DNA from: Tepidicaulis marinus
Lineage (GTDB): Bacteria > Pseudomonadota > Alphaproteobacteria > Parvibaculales > Parvibaculaceae
Reading direction: 5' to 3'
DNA: 64,000 bases
Assembly: GCF_000739695.1 (NCBI RefSeq)
Contig: NZ_BBIO01000016.1
Location: forward strand, 1-64,000
Positions within the stretch are counted from its first letter, which is position 1; each line of letters opens with the position of its first letter. Below the pieces are notes generated by a model that was not told where the DNA came from, made no database searches, and saw only the letters and a list, made by a program, of their open reading frames with translations. The position numbers and the translations under genes are program-made. This document shows, one piece after another, positions 36,940 to 46,373 of this stretch.

Positions 36940-36942
36940 CCC

Positions 36943-39108
36943 TTAGGCCACACCTTCCTGAAGGATCTTACGCAGGCGTTCGGCGGCATCGGAACGGGCC
37001 GGCATCAGCTTTTTCAAATTTTCCGGCGCCTGCATCACATAGGCGCTGAAATCTTCCGCCGGCATGGGGCGGCCGAAATAATAGCCCTGCGCTTCATCGC
37101 AGCCCATATCGATCAGGCGTTCCGCCTGGCGGACGGTCTCGACGCCTTCCGCGACCACTTTCACGCCAAGGCTCCGGGCAAGATCTACGATCAATTTGGG
37201 TATGGCCTGCCCGTCGCTCGTCCGGTCGAGATCGTCCACGAAAGAGCGGTCGATCTTCAGGCACTTGACCGGGAAGCGCTTGAGATAGGCGAGCGAGGAA
37301 TAGCCTGTGCCGAAATCGTCGATGCTGATCGCAATGCCCATGCTGCGCAGACGGCGCAGCGTCGCGATGACGGTTTCCACATCATGCATGACCATGCTTT
37401 CGGTCACTTCGATTTCGAGCTGACGCGGCGAAACGCCGTGAGTGACCAGCGTATTGGCAACGAAGTCGGAGAGATCTCCGTTGACAAGATCCGCCGCCGA
37501 GACGTTGACGGCAACGGAAATGGGCGGCAAGCCCGCCTCGCGCCAAGCCTTGATCTGCCGGCAGGCTTCATTGATCACCCAGTGTGTGAGCTCGCAGACG
37601 AAACCGGAATGCTCGGCCACGGGAATGAAGGCCCAGGGCGGCACGAAACCGCGTTCGGGATGGCGCCAGCGCAAGAGCGCCTCGCTGCCGGCAACGGTCC
37701 CCTTGGCCAGATCGATCTTGGGCTGGAAATGCAGCTCGAACTCGTGCTGCTCGATGGCCCGCTGCAAATCGCGCTCGATGCTGCTGCGCTCGAGCGCGCG
37801 CAATTTCAGCTCGTGGCGGAAGAACTGCAGGCTGTTGTGACCCTCGGACTTGGCCATATTGAGCGCCAGGTCCGCGTTTTTCATCAGAACTTCCGCATCG
37901 CGTCCGTCCTGCGGGAAAAGCGTGATACCGGCACTGCTGCCGCCATGCACAATGTTCCCGCCAAGGGACATCGGCCGGCTCAAGGCATCGAGAAGGCCTT
38001 GCACGCGGGCGAGCACATCATCCGCGCTGCCCTCTTCTTTCAAAAGCAGCGCAAATTCGTCCCCGCCAAGCCTCGCCAGCACTTCGCCCTCGCGCGCATG
38101 GGCGCGTAAGATGTCCGCCACGCTGCACAAAAGTGCATCGCCCACATCATGGCCGTACGTGTCGTTGATGGATTTGAAACTGTCGACATCGACCAGCACC
38201 AGCGCAAGGCGCGTATCGCCCGTTCCCGACGCGCCGATCGTATCGCGCAAGCGCGTGCGGAAATGCGTGCGGTTGCCGAGCCCGGTCAGCTCATCGTTCA
38301 TGGCAAGTTCGGCAAGCCGGTGCGAGCTTTCTTCCGCCTCGCCGAAAGATTGCGCCATGACATGGGCAAGCGCGCCGAATTCGTCTCGCTTGCCGAGCAG
38401 CCGCTTGAAGCTCGCCGCGCTTTTGTCCCGGAATTGGGCAAAGCGTTCCAGATGCGCAAGCGGCATCAGCACGAGTTCGTAAATCAGAAATGCCAGCACA
38501 CCGAGAAGGCCGACAAGCACCAGGATGGCCGCTCCCGCGAACCGCCAGCCGGATTGGCGCATATCGCCGAGAATACCGTCCGCCGACAAGCGGATGACGA
38601 TAACCCCGTCCGACATCGTCTCATCTCCGGTCGAACCGAAATGCAGCATCGGACGGTAGGAAACATAGGTCGCGGCGCTGTCTTCCTGCCACAATCCGTC
38701 ATGGCGTTTCCCGGCGGCCTGCACCTCGGCAATACGCTTGAAGAGCACGGGCGCGGCAACGTCCTGTATCGATTGCCCGACCCAGCTCAGCCGCGTCGCC
38801 GCGACGATTTTACCGCTCGCTGCATCGAGGACGGCAATCGTATTGACGTTCTGCCGGCTGCCGAAAGCGGTCACGAAGCGCGCAAACTGCCCGCCGTCTT
38901 CAATGGACTCAGCCGCATTGGCGATCGAATCGGCGATCGTCTCGGCCTCGCGCCGCAGCTCGCTCCGGCCATGCGCCGAGAGCATGAAAGCTGCGGCAAC
39001 CAGCAGTGCCGTTACCGCGCATATGCCCAGAACCGCCAGCGGCGCCAGGATCTTCCAGCGCAAGGAAAATAGGCGCCCGTCACGGCGCGTGTGACCTGCC
39101 CCCGTCAT
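36943..39108 (-). CDS. Membrane GGDEF-EAL cyclic-di-GMP protein
   Basis: 721 residues from ATG 39108; longer readings run through tandem repeats with no membrane logic. There is a first membrane segment (about 20-43), a periplasmic sensor (about 45-188) and a second segment (about 191-215). The GGDEF domain has intact GGDEF at 348-352, and the EAL domain has EALLR (476-480), NVSAADL, EVTESMV, DDFGTGYSSL and KIDRSFV. Both catalytic sites look complete, so it may make or break c-di-GMP. The inhibitory RxxD site appears changed (REGE). It is a candidate input to LapG/adhesin control, but it lies 30 kb away. Confidence 0.9.
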   Translation of the reverse strand: MTGAGHTRRDGRLFSLRWKILAPLAVLGICAVTALLVAAAFMLSAHGRSELRREAETIADSIANAAESIEDGGQFARFVTAFGSRQNVNTIAVLDAASGKIVAATRLSWVGQSIQDVAAPVLFKRIAEVQAAGKRHDGLWQEDSAATYVSYRPMLHFGSTGDETMSDGVIVIRLSADGILGDMRQSGWRFAGAAILVLVGLLGVLAFLIYELVLMPLAHLERFAQFRDKSAASFKRLLGKRDEFGALAHVMAQSFGEAEESSHRLAELAMNDELTGLGNRTHFRTRLRDTIGASGTGDTRLALVLVDVDSFKSINDTYGHDVGDALLCSVADILRAHAREGEVLARLGGDEFALLLKEEGSADDVLARVQGLLDALSRPMSLGGNIVHGGSSAGITLFPQDGRDAEVLMKNADLALNMAKSEGHNSLQFFRHELKLRALERSSIERDLQRAIEQHEFELHFQPKIDLAKGTVAGSEALLRWRHPERGFVPPWAFIPVAEHSGFVCELTHWVINEACRQIKAWREAGLPPISVAVNVSAADLVNGDLSDFVANTLVTHGVSPRQLEIEVTESMVMHDVETVIATLRRLRSMGIAISIDDFGTGYSSLAYLKRFPVKCLKIDRSFVDDLDRTSDGQAIPKLIVDLARSLGVKVVAEGVETVRQAERLIDMGCDEAQGYYFGRPMPAEDFSAYVMQAPENLKKLMPARSDAAERLRKILQEGVA

Positions 39109-39422
39109 TGCGCGGCCCCGTGCCTGATCCCCAGTAACGCACCCGGTAGCGCCCCCAGCAACGCCTCGAGTAACGCAGGGCCAGCGGAAAACCTGCGATA
39201 TGCAGAACGGGCCTGGAAGCGGGAGAGCACAGCCCTCACCGGCCTCATCCGGCCAACATTCATAAGATTTTCGAGCTTCGACACAGATGCGCACTCAGCC
39301 AATGGGTGCCTGTCATCGAGACCAATGACAGACTGTCCTATCCAGCCTCGCTGTCACTCTCTAAAATTTTCTTACAGACTGAACCTTTGTCGCGGATTGC
39401 AAAGGAAATGGTAAATAAAGAC
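39109..39422. other. Intergenic region upstream of the GGDEF-EAL gene
   Basis: No gene is seen. The half next to the GGDEF-EAL start holds the 12-bp repeats described separately. The half next to the DUF1365 stop is AT-richer (around 39360-39420). Confidence 0.5.
39130..39177 (-). repeat. Four degenerate 12-bp tandem repeats
   Basis: The units are CCCAGTAACGCA, CCCGGTAGCGCC, CCCAGCAACGCC and TCGAGTAACGCA. They lie 22-69 bases upstream of the GGDEF-EAL start codon. They could be regulator sites in the leader or promoter, or slippage products. Confidence 0.65.
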
Positions 39423-40235
39423 TTAGCGCTGTGTGTCGGAATGGACCGTCACGGATGAAAGCCCCTGAGAGGGAAAGGCGCGCGGCGCGCTGGGACGCGT
39501 CCAGAGCGGTACTTTTTTCAGCCATAGGCGCAGCGCCTCGAAGTGAATACCGGCCACGACCTTGAACGTCATGAAAGGAAAACGCAGGAAACGTTTGAGA
39601 AGCGCCGCATCGCTAAGCGCCGCTTGCCGCCCCTGCAACCCGGCCACCAAGGTGAGCGCGCCGTCCAGATGATACCGGATATGGACAAACAGCTTCTCCC
39701 CCGGCTGGGAAAGTTTCAGCCGGTAATGGCCGCGCGCCGGATTGAACGGGGAAACGTATAGAAGCTTGCCCGTCTCATGGGTAACGGCCTGCGGCGTCCC
39801 CCCTTCTTCCACCAGGCAGGGATAGACATGGCGTTCGCCGAACGTGTTCGTGACCTGATAAAGCAATGCGGTCAGCCGGCCTGCGCCATCGAAACAATAA
39901 AAAATACTGAGCGGGTTGAAGGCAAAGCCCAACATGCGCGGATGCGCGAGAAGGAGAATGCGCGCCGGCGCCTCGCTCTGCCCGCAGCCGCGCAGCACGC
40001 TTTCCGCCCAGCCGCGCAGATCCGTGTCCCGCCCGTTCCCGTGATCTTGCGGATAGAAGGAGAAAAGATTGCGTTTTCCCAGCGAAAAGAAACGCAGCGC
40101 CTTATCGAGGCGGGGCAATTCATCGAGATCGAAAAGCCCGTAAAAGACCTTGTAGGAAAATCCATGCGCGCGCGGCACGAAACGGCGGTGCATGACCGCG
40201 GCATCGTAAAGCGCGCTGGAAAATGCCTCGCTCAT
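39423..40235 (-). CDS. DUF1365 family protein
   Basis: The 270-residue protein has family text [53 protein letters not shown] and [18 protein letters not shown]1365 genes travel with an FAD-dependent oxidoreductase and often cyclopropane-fatty-acid-synthase genes in the Rhodobacter RpoE (singlet-oxygen) regulon, where lipid modification is suspected or shown. It overlaps the upstream oxidoreductase by four bases. Confidence 0.9.
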   Translation of the reverse strand: MSEAFSSALYDAAVMHRRFVPRAHGFSYKVFYGLFDLDELPRLDKALRFFSLGKRNLFSFYPQDHGNGRDTDLRGWAESVLRGCGQSEAPARILLLAHPRMLGFAFNPLSIFYCFDGAGRLTALLYQVTNTFGERHVYPCLVEEGGTPQAVTHETGKLLYVSPFNPARGHYRLKLSQPGEKLFVHIRYHLDGALTLVAGLQGRQAALSDAALLKRFLRFPFMTFKVVAGIHFEALRLWLKKVPLWTRPSAPRAFPSQGLSSVTVHSDTQR

Positions 40236-41626
40236 GCCGCCTCCGCCTGCCGGAGCGGTACCAAAGCTTCAGGCGGCAGCAAGAGCCGGCTTGAGGGATT
40301 GTCGAGATGCCACGGCCGCCTCACGCCGCCAAGCTGCTCGGCCACCGCAAGGCCCGCCTGCAGCCCGTCTTCATGAAAGCCTGCGCCGAAATAAGCCCCG
40401 CAGAACCAGGTGTTGCGCACCCCTTGAAGCTGCCAGAGCATGCGCTGATTGCGCAGCGCATGACGGTTGAAAACCGGGTGATCATATTCGAAACGCCCAT
40501 ACACTTGCTCCGCGCGCGGCGCGGTGCCCGGATTGAGCGTCACGAGAACCGGCGTGGCGGTGGGCAGCGATTGCAATTGGTTCATCCAATAAGTCACGCA
40601 AACGGCCTCGCCCTCCCCCCCAATATAGTTCCAGCTCGACCAGACTTTCCGGTTGGCCGGCATGAAGCGTGTATCGCTATGAAGATAGGCGATATTCTTC
40701 TGATAGGGAAAGGCGCCGAGTATGGCGCGCTCCTGGCCGCTTGCATCGCCAAGAAGAGCGAGCGCCTGATCGCTATGACAGGCAAAAACCACCTCATCGA
40801 AGCGTTCCGTGCTCCCCTCTTCCATATGAATCAGGACGCCGTCCGCCGCGCGCCGAACCTGCGCGATCCGCGCACCGAGCCGGATATCGGCCTGCATGTC
40901 ACCGGCCAATGCGGTGACGTAGCTGCGCGAGCCGCCCGCAACCGTGCGCCAAAGAGGCCGGTCCTTGACCCGCATCAAGCCGTGATTTTCAAAGAAGCGC
41001 AAAAAGGCAAGGGCGGGATATTGTTCCACCTGCTCGACCGGCAAGGACCAGATCGCCGCGCACATGGGCAAAAGATGATCGCGCTGAAAGGAACGCGAAT
41101 ACCCATGGGCTTCAAGGAAGGCGCCCAGCGGCTGTTCGGCAAGGGACAGATCGCCGGAAAGGCGCGGCCCTGCCCGGTAAAGCTTCATGATATCCCGGAT
41201 CATCCGCCACATGCGCGGGCGCAGCATATTGCGCCGGTCGGCGAAGAGCCCTTTGATGCCCGAGCCGGAATATTCGAAGGCGCCGTTTTCCAGCGACGCG
41301 GCAAAGGACATGTTGCTGGCCTTCGTCGGCACGTCCAGATGCGCGAAAAGTTTGACCAGATTGGGATAGTTGAGCTCATTATAGACGATGAAACCGGTAT
41401 CGACCGGCACATGTTCTTGCCCCAGCGCCAGATCGACCGTATTGGCGTGTCCGCCAAGGCGGGTGTCCTTTTCGAAGAGCGTGACCTCATGGCCTTTGGA
41501 AAGCAGCCAGGCGGCGGACAGGCCGGAAATGCCCGAGCCGATGACTGCGATTTTCCGGGAGGGTGTTTTAGCGGGGGGCATATCGGTGAAGGGCACACCG
41601 GTAACGGAACCAAGGGGACGGGTCAT
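40232..41626 (-). CDS. FAD-dependent oxidoreductase (amine-oxidase/desaturase-like), RpoE-regulated
   Basis: 464 residues from ATG 41626 ([13 protein letters not shown]). I prefer this to ATG 41647 because GAGGAAA precedes it, and because the predicted RpoE -10 box ends only seven bases before 41647. The FAD motif is [33 protein letters not shown]. Other family text includes [19 protein letters not shown] and [24 protein letters not shown] near the end. Relatives sit with DUF1365 in stress-induced lipid-modification operons. The reaction is not known from sequence. Confidence 0.85.
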   Translation of the reverse strand: MTRPLGSVTGVPFTDMPPAKTPSRKIAVIGSGISGLSAAWLLSKGHEVTLFEKDTRLGGHANTVDLALGQEHVPVDTGFIVYNELNYPNLVKLFAHLDVPTKASNMSFAASLENGAFEYSGSGIKGLFADRRNMLRPRMWRMIRDIMKLYRAGPRLSGDLSLAEQPLGAFLEAHGYSRSFQRDHLLPMCAAIWSLPVEQVEQYPALAFLRFFENHGLMRVKDRPLWRTVAGGSRSYVTALAGDMQADIRLGARIAQVRRAADGVLIHMEEGSTERFDEVVFACHSDQALALLGDASGQERAILGAFPYQKNIAYLHSDTRFMPANRKVWSSWNYIGGEGEAVCVTYWMNQLQSLPTATPVLVTLNPGTAPRAEQVYGRFEYDHPVFNRHALRNQRMLWQLQGVRNTWFCGAYFGAGFHEDGLQAGLAVAEQLGGVRRPWHLDNPSSRLLLPPEALVPLRQAEAA

Positions 41627-41653
41627 AAATTTCCTCACATCATTCATTACCTC

Positions 41654-41683
41654 CTCTTACGCGCCCCCGGGCCGGGCGGATCA
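41654..41683 (-). promoter_or_regulatory. RpoE-type promoter for the oxidoreductase-DUF1365 operon
   Basis: On the minus strand TGATCC (41683-41678), an 18-base spacer, then TAAGAG (41659-41654). This matches the Rhodobacter RpoE/ChrR consensus (TGATCC, 18 bases, TAAGA). Transcription should begin near 41647. Confidence 0.8.
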
Positions 41684-41755
41684 ATGCGCCCCGCTGCCGC
41701 ATTGGCAAGCCGCATCCCAGGCCATATTTAGCAATCGCTACAATTTGCTTTAGGG

Positions 41756-41785
41756 TGATCCGTCCACACGGCTTTCCCGTACGAG
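41756..41785 (+). promoter_or_regulatory. RpoE-type promoter for rpoE-chrR autoregulation
   Basis: TGATCC (41756-41761), an 18-base spacer, then TACGAG (41780-41785). The -35 is perfect and the -10 has one change from the TAAGAG opposite. It faces the sigma gene and predicts self-activation, with a leader of about 105 bases to ATG 41898. Confidence 0.7.
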
Positions 41786-41897
41786 GTACATGCGTGCAAA
41801 CCTTGCATTCGAGACCGGCACCGAAAGCATCTGGCCTTTGGCCGGAGGCTCTGGACATCTGGCCGCGCCGCCACGGCGCAGGCCGAAGGTTTCGCGC

Positions 41898-42470
41898 ATG
41901 AGCAAGATGCAGGCAAGCGAACTCGATACCGGCGCGCTCAACGATTGCCTCAGCCGGATTGCGGCGCAGGCGGACCGCGGCGCCTTTTTGCAGGTTTTCG
42001 ACCATTTCGGCCCGAGGCTGAAATATTTCCTCCTCCAGAAAGGCTGCACGGACGGCGAGGCGGACGATCTGGTGCAGGACGTGATGCTGACCGTCTGGCG
42101 CAAGGCCAAGCAATACGACCCGGCAAAAGCGGCGGCCAGCACCTGGATCTACACCATCGCCCGCAACCGTTTCATCGACGCCAAACGCCGCGAGCGGGTC
42201 ATGGTCGATATCGACACTTGCCCGGAAGCCGAGCAGGTGAGCGAGGGCACCGCCGAAGACGAGATCAGCCAAAGCGAGCTTGCCCAAGGTGTCGCCGCCG
42301 CCATGGCGGATTTGCCTGCGGCACAAGCAGAAGTGATCCAAATGGCCTTTATCGACGGTAAAACACACAGTGAAATCGCCGAGGAACTGGGCGTACCTCT
42401 CGGCACCATCAAATCGAGGATAAGACTGGCATTTGCCAGATTGCGAGACGTGTTGGAGTCCCACAGATGA
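41898..42470 (+). CDS. rpoE: ECF sigma factor, RpoE (ChrR-controlled) type
   Basis: 190 residues from ATG 41898; the longer reading to 41790 would begin at about the predicted transcription start. Region 2 is FDHFGPRLKYFLLQKGCTDGEADDLVQDVMLTVWRKA with TWIYTIARNRFID. Region 4 is LPAAQAEVIQMAFIDGKTHSEIAEELGVPLGTIKSRIRLAF. Group members respond to singlet oxygen and organic peroxides when ChrR releases them. The stop overlaps chrR by four bases. Confidence 0.88.
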   Translation: MSKMQASELDTGALNDCLSRIAAQADRGAFLQVFDHFGPRLKYFLLQKGCTDGEADDLVQDVMLTVWRKAKQYDPAKAAASTWIYTIARNRFIDAKRRERVMVDIDTCPEAEQVSEGTAEDEISQSELAQGVAAAMADLPAAQAEVIQMAFIDGKTHSEIAEELGVPLGTIKSRIRLAFARLRDVLESHR

Positions 42471-43168
42471 ACGTTGCACCACCCAAAACCCTGGAAACCG
42501 GCCCCAAGCACCGCTTGGGCGACGAGTGGCTGGTGGGATTGGCGAGCGGCACTTTGAGCGAAGGCGAGGCCGTGTTCGCACGCACCTGCCTTTCTTTCGT
42601 GCCCGGCGCGGCAGCGGACCTGGCACTGGCCGAAACGCTGGGTGCCGCCGTTCTTGAGCGCGCCCCGAAGGCCGCGCTGCGGGCCGATGCCCGCGCCTCG
42701 CTGCTGGCCGCGCTCGAGACGGCGCAAATGGAACCGCCGGCTGAAAAGCAGCAAACCCACGGCGTACAGGCGCGCCAAACCGGCGGCGTCATGCCCGCCG
42801 TGCTGCAGGACTATGCGGGCGGCGATGTCGACCGGATGAAATGGTCTTACCTTGGCCCCGGCATGAAGAAAGTGCGCCTCTGGCAAAACGGCGAAGGCCA
42901 GACGCTCTGGATGCTGCGCGCCCAGCCCGGGGTAAAAATCCCCGAACACACCCATGAGGGCACGGAACTGACACTGGTGCTGAAGGGCAGTTTCCACGAT
43001 GCTTTCGGCAGCTACGGGCCGGGCGATGTGGAAGAAACCAATGACAGCCACACCCACGACCTCATCATCGATGAAGGCGAGGAATGTATCTGCCTGGCGC
43101 TGACCGACCGCCCGCTGAAATTCAAAGGCTGGATCGCCCGGGCCATGCAACCTTTTGTCGGGCTCTAA
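42467..43168 (+). CDS. chrR: ChrR-type cupin anti-sigma factor with altered N-terminal zinc site
   Basis: The 233-residue protein has an N-terminal anti-sigma domain and a C-terminal cupin. The cupin metal ligands are present (His161, His163, Glu167 and His197, in PEHTHEGTE and DSHTHD). In the N-terminal domain His15 is kept, but the usual HLxLCxxC reads CLSFVPGA: Cys41, Val45 and Ala48 replace His, Cys and Cys. In Rhodobacter that zinc site is needed to bind RpoE. This copy may bind its sigma without zinc or be less inhibitory. It is coupled to rpoE by a four-base overlap. Confidence 0.85.
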   Translation: MNVAPPKTLETGPKHRLGDEWLVGLASGTLSEGEAVFARTCLSFVPGAAADLALAETLGAAVLERAPKAALRADARASLLAALETAQMEPPAEKQQTHGVQARQTGGVMPAVLQDYAGGDVDRMKWSYLGPGMKKVRLWQNGEGQTLWMLRAQPGVKIPEHTHEGTELTLVLKGSFHDAFGSYGPGDVEETNDSHTHDLIIDEGEECICLALTDRPLKFKGWIARAMQPFVGL

Positions 43169-43195
43169 ACCGGCTTCAAAAAGCACCGCCAAACA

Positions 43196-43226
43196 AAAAC
43201 GGCCCCCTATAAAAGGGGGCCGTTTC
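43196..43226. terminator. Bidirectional intrinsic terminator
   Basis: AACGGCCCCCT (43198-43208) pairs with AGGGGGCCGTT (43214-43224) around ATAAA, with A-rich and T-rich flanks. It sits between the convergent ends of chrR and the aldehyde dehydrogenase gene and suits both. Confidence 0.9.
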
Positions 43227-43257
43227 GTTTGCTCTGCCCGATGCCTCAGGCGATGCT

Positions 43258-44685
43258 TTAGGCCGCCGTGTAACCCAGCATGGCTTTGACTTCGAGGAAC
43301 TCCTCGAACCCGTGATCGCCCCATTCGCGGCCATTGCCCGACTGCTTGTAGCCGCCGAACGGCGCGCCGAAATCGGGACCTGCGCCATTGATATGCACAT
43401 TGCCGGTGCGCAGCTGCGCGGCGACTTTACGGGCATGTTCCGGCTCACCGGAAACATAGCCGGAAAGGCCGTAGACCGTGTCATTGGCAATCTCGATCGC
43501 CTCGGCCTCATCCTTGTAAGGCAGGATGGTGAGAACCGGGCCGAAGATTTCCTCGCGTGCAATCGTCATGTCGTTGGTGACATTGGCGAAGATGGTCGGG
43601 CGCACATAGTAACCCTTGTTCAGCCCGTCCGGACGGCCGACGCCGCCAGCCACAAGCTGCGCACCTTCGTCGATGCCCTTCTGGATGAGATCCTGGATCT
43701 TGTTGAACTGGGTCTCGCTGACAACCGGGCCGATCGTCGTGCCTTCGGCGGTCGGATCGCCGGGCTTGACCTGCTCGGCGGTTGCACGGGCGATTTCCAC
43801 CGCCTCGTCGTGGCGGCTGGCCGGCACGAGCATACGGCTCGGGGCGTTACAGGACTGGCCCGAATTCGTCATCATGCTCATGACGCCGCCGGACACGGCT
43901 TTCTGCAGGTCGGCATCTTCTAGAATGACATTGGCCGACTTGCCGCCCAGTTCCTGCGCCACGCGCTTGACCGTGTCGGCTGCGTTCTTTGCGACCGCGA
44001 TGCCCGCGCGGGTGGAACCGGTGAAGGAGACCATGTCCACATCCGGATGCGAGGAAAGCGGAACGCCGACACCCATACCGTCGCCATCAACGAGGTTGAA
44101 GACGCCTTTCGGCACACCGGCTTCATCGAAAATCTCGGCCAGGATATGCGCATTGAGCGGGGCGACTTCGGAAGGTTTCAGCACCATGGTGCAGCCTGCG
44201 GCCAGCGCCGGGGCGACCTTGCAAATGATCTGGTTGACCGGCCAGTTCCACGGCGTGATGAAACCGCACACACCGATCGGCTCTTTGGCGATGCGGGTGG
44301 CGCCGCGGTCTTCTTCGAATTCGTAATCTTTGAGGATTTCCAGCGTCTTGGCGAGGTGGCCAAGGCCGGTTGCCGCCTGCGCGGCTTTGGAGAGCCAGAG
44401 CGGCGCGCCCATTTCCTCGGAAATCGTCGTGACGATATCGTCATAACGCTTCTGATAAACCTCGATGATCTTCTGAAGCAGCGCCATGCGCTCTTCGCGG
44501 GTCGTGCGCGAATAGGTCTTGAAGGCTTCTTTCGCGGCGGCGACGGCCTTGTCCACATCGGCGGCGCTGCCGAGGCTGATCTTCGCGAAAGGCTCTTCGG
44601 TCGCCGGGTTGATGACGTCGAAATCGTTCGCCGTTACGGGATCGACCCACTGGCCATTGATATAAAATTTGCGGCAGTCCTTCAT
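43258..44685 (-). CDS. Aldehyde dehydrogenase family protein
   Basis: This 475-residue NAD(P)-dependent aldehyde dehydrogenase shows FITPWNWPVNQIICKVAPALAAG, nucleotide loop SFTGSTRAG, catalytic Glu in QELGGKSA and catalytic Cys in NSGQSCNAPSRM. EIFGPVLTILPY lies near the C-terminus. A strong GGAGGA precedes the ATG. The substrate is not predictable. It is divergent from an MFS transporter with a perfect palindrome between them. Confidence 0.92.
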   Translation of the reverse strand: MKDCRKFYINGQWVDPVTANDFDVINPATEEPFAKISLGSAADVDKAVAAAKEAFKTYSRTTREERMALLQKIIEVYQKRYDDIVTTISEEMGAPLWLSKAAQAATGLGHLAKTLEILKDYEFEEDRGATRIAKEPIGVCGFITPWNWPVNQIICKVAPALAAGCTMVLKPSEVAPLNAHILAEIFDEAGVPKGVFNLVDGDGMGVGVPLSSHPDVDMVSFTGSTRAGIAVAKNAADTVKRVAQELGGKSANVILEDADLQKAVSGGVMSMMTNSGQSCNAPSRMLVPASRHDEAVEIARATAEQVKPGDPTAEGTTIGPVVSETQFNKIQDLIQKGIDEGAQLVAGGVGRPDGLNKGYYVRPTIFANVTNDMTIAREEIFGPVLTILPYKDEAEAIEIANDTVYGLSGYVSGEPEHARKVAAQLRTGNVHINGAGPDFGAPFGGYKQSGNGREWGDHGFEEFLEVKAMLGYTAA

Positions 44686-45065
44686 CTCGTCCTCCGTGTG
44701 ATGCCGTCCCTGCTGGGTCTTGTTGGGCTTTGCCCAGCTCAGACTGATATTTGGCTGGTTACGATGGCTCTGGCCTGTCCGCTTTTCAAGCGCCCGCTAT
44801 TGCTTTTCCTTCAGGCACCGGGGAAACCGGAACAGAGCGATATGCGTGCCGGAAACCTGACACAGAGCCAGCCCGGCGGTCCAGCAAAAATGGGGTAATT
44901 ACCCCATTCTCCTGACGTAAATTGTGCCTCCAGGCCGCGATCGCAAGGGAACGGCAGCATAAAACACCAGCCAATCTCTTGAAACACAAATGAACCGGCG
45001 GGTGCATTTTCAAACGAAGACGCATAGACTGCCGCCCGATAACAAATCCGCGAGTCGCCCCGTCC
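44686..45065. other. Divergent intergenic region with palindrome
   Basis: No gene is seen in these 380 bases between the aldehyde dehydrogenase and MFS starts. The one clear element is the 20-bp palindrome at 44889-44908. Confidence 0.5.
44889..44908. promoter_or_regulatory. Perfect 20-bp palindrome, likely operator
   Basis: AATGGGGTAATTACCCCATT is symmetric over all 20 bases. It lies about 200 bases from the aldehyde dehydrogenase start and 160 from the MFS start, and is probably a dimeric regulator site for one or both. Confidence 0.6.
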
Positions 45066-46364
45066 ATGAGTTCCTTGCCCCCTGCCGCCGCAAGTCCCGC
45101 CGCGCTCGAGGAAGCCGAAGCGGCCTATGAAGCGCAGGTCTGGCGCGATCTGCCGCGCAATTACGCCGCCCATCTCGTGCACGGGCTTTTGGGGCAAACG
45201 GGCTTCCGCCTCGTCCATGCGCCCACCTTCGTGCCCGCCTATATCTATTTGCTCTCAGGCTCCGAAATCGCCGTCGGCCTCGCCCTTGCCGCGCAATATC
45301 TCGGCGCCGCGCTGTCCTCGGTTTTCGGCGCGACCTTGATCGAGCACCGCAAGCGCGTGCTGCCTGTGGGCTTCGTCACCGGCGCGCTGATGCGCCTTCA
45401 GGTGCTCGGCCTGGCGCTGAGCGGGCTGTTTCTTTCAAGCGACTACGCCCTCGCCGCCGCAACGCTGTTCCTCGGACTGTTCGGCTTTTTCAACGGCATG
45501 CAGGCGGTGATGTTCAATTACCTCCTCTCCAAGGTCATTCCGGTAGCGCGGCGCGGACGGCTGACGGGCCTGCGCAATTTCCTGGCCGGCATTACGGCTT
45601 CGGCGGTCGCCTATTTCGGCGGCTCTTATTTCGTGGAGACGAATGCGCTCGGCAATGGCTATTCGGCCACCTTCCTCGTTGCCTTCGCCATGACGAGCGC
45701 CGGGCTCTTGATGCTGCTTTTCGTGCGCGAGCCGGAACCGCCGGTGGTGCGCAGCCAGTCGAAATTCGCCAGCCGCCTGAAAGAGCTGCCCGCCATGCTG
45801 AAGGCGGACCCGGCCTATACGAAATTCTTTCTCGCCCGCGCGCTTTCCGCCCTCGGCACCATCGCCGTGCCGTTTTACGTGCTTTATGCGGGCCAGCGCA
45901 TCGGCCTGTCCGGCTATATTGTCGGTATTCTTTCCATCGCATTTTTGCTGACGCAAACGGCAACGAACCTTGCCTGGGGCGCGCTGGCCGACCGCACGGG
46001 CAACCGGCTTGTCTTTATCGCCTCGCTCGGGCTCTGGGTCGCCTCGACGCTGCTCCTGATCGGCGCTGAAGGGATCTGGCTTGTTTCGATTGCCTTTGGC
46101 GGGCTGGGCGCGGGTTTCGGCGGCTGGCAGATCGCCTCGCAAAATCTGGTGCTGGAATTCGGCGCGCGCGAGGACTTGCCCATGCGCATCGCGGTGTCGA
46201 ATTCGGCCACCTGGGCGATGATGGCCGCAGGTCCGGCCTTTGGCGGCGTGCTCGCCTCAAGCGGCACCTTCGAAAGCGTTTTTGCCGTGGCCATGGCCTG
46301 CCAGGCGGCCGCGCTCTTGCTCGTGCTTTTCTTCGTGGATGAACCGCGCCGCCGCAGAGGTTAA
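45066..46364 (+). CDS. Major facilitator superfamily transporter
   Basis: The 432-residue protein has about 12 membrane segments and a central cytoplasmic loop near REPEPPVVRSQSKFASRLKELP. Hydrophobic blocks such as VGLALAAQYLGAALSSVFGATLIEHRKRVLPVGFVTGALM match the first MFS half, with the loop-2 motif replaced by EHRKRV. The substrate is unknown. The gene ends ten bases from the convergent dipeptidase. Confidence 0.85.
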   Translation: MSSLPPAAASPAALEEAEAAYEAQVWRDLPRNYAAHLVHGLLGQTGFRLVHAPTFVPAYIYLLSGSEIAVGLALAAQYLGAALSSVFGATLIEHRKRVLPVGFVTGALMRLQVLGLALSGLFLSSDYALAAATLFLGLFGFFNGMQAVMFNYLLSKVIPVARRGRLTGLRNFLAGITASAVAYFGGSYFVETNALGNGYSATFLVAFAMTSAGLLMLLFVREPEPPVVRSQSKFASRLKELPAMLKADPAYTKFFLARALSALGTIAVPFYVLYAGQRIGLSGYIVGILSIAFLLTQTATNLAWGALADRTGNRLVFIASLGLWVASTLLLIGAEGIWLVSIAFGGLGAGFGGWQIASQNLVLEFGAREDLPMRIAVSNSATWAMMAAGPAFGGVLASSGTFESVFAVAMACQAAALLLVLFFVDEPRRRRG

Positions 46365-46373
46365 ATAACCTGT

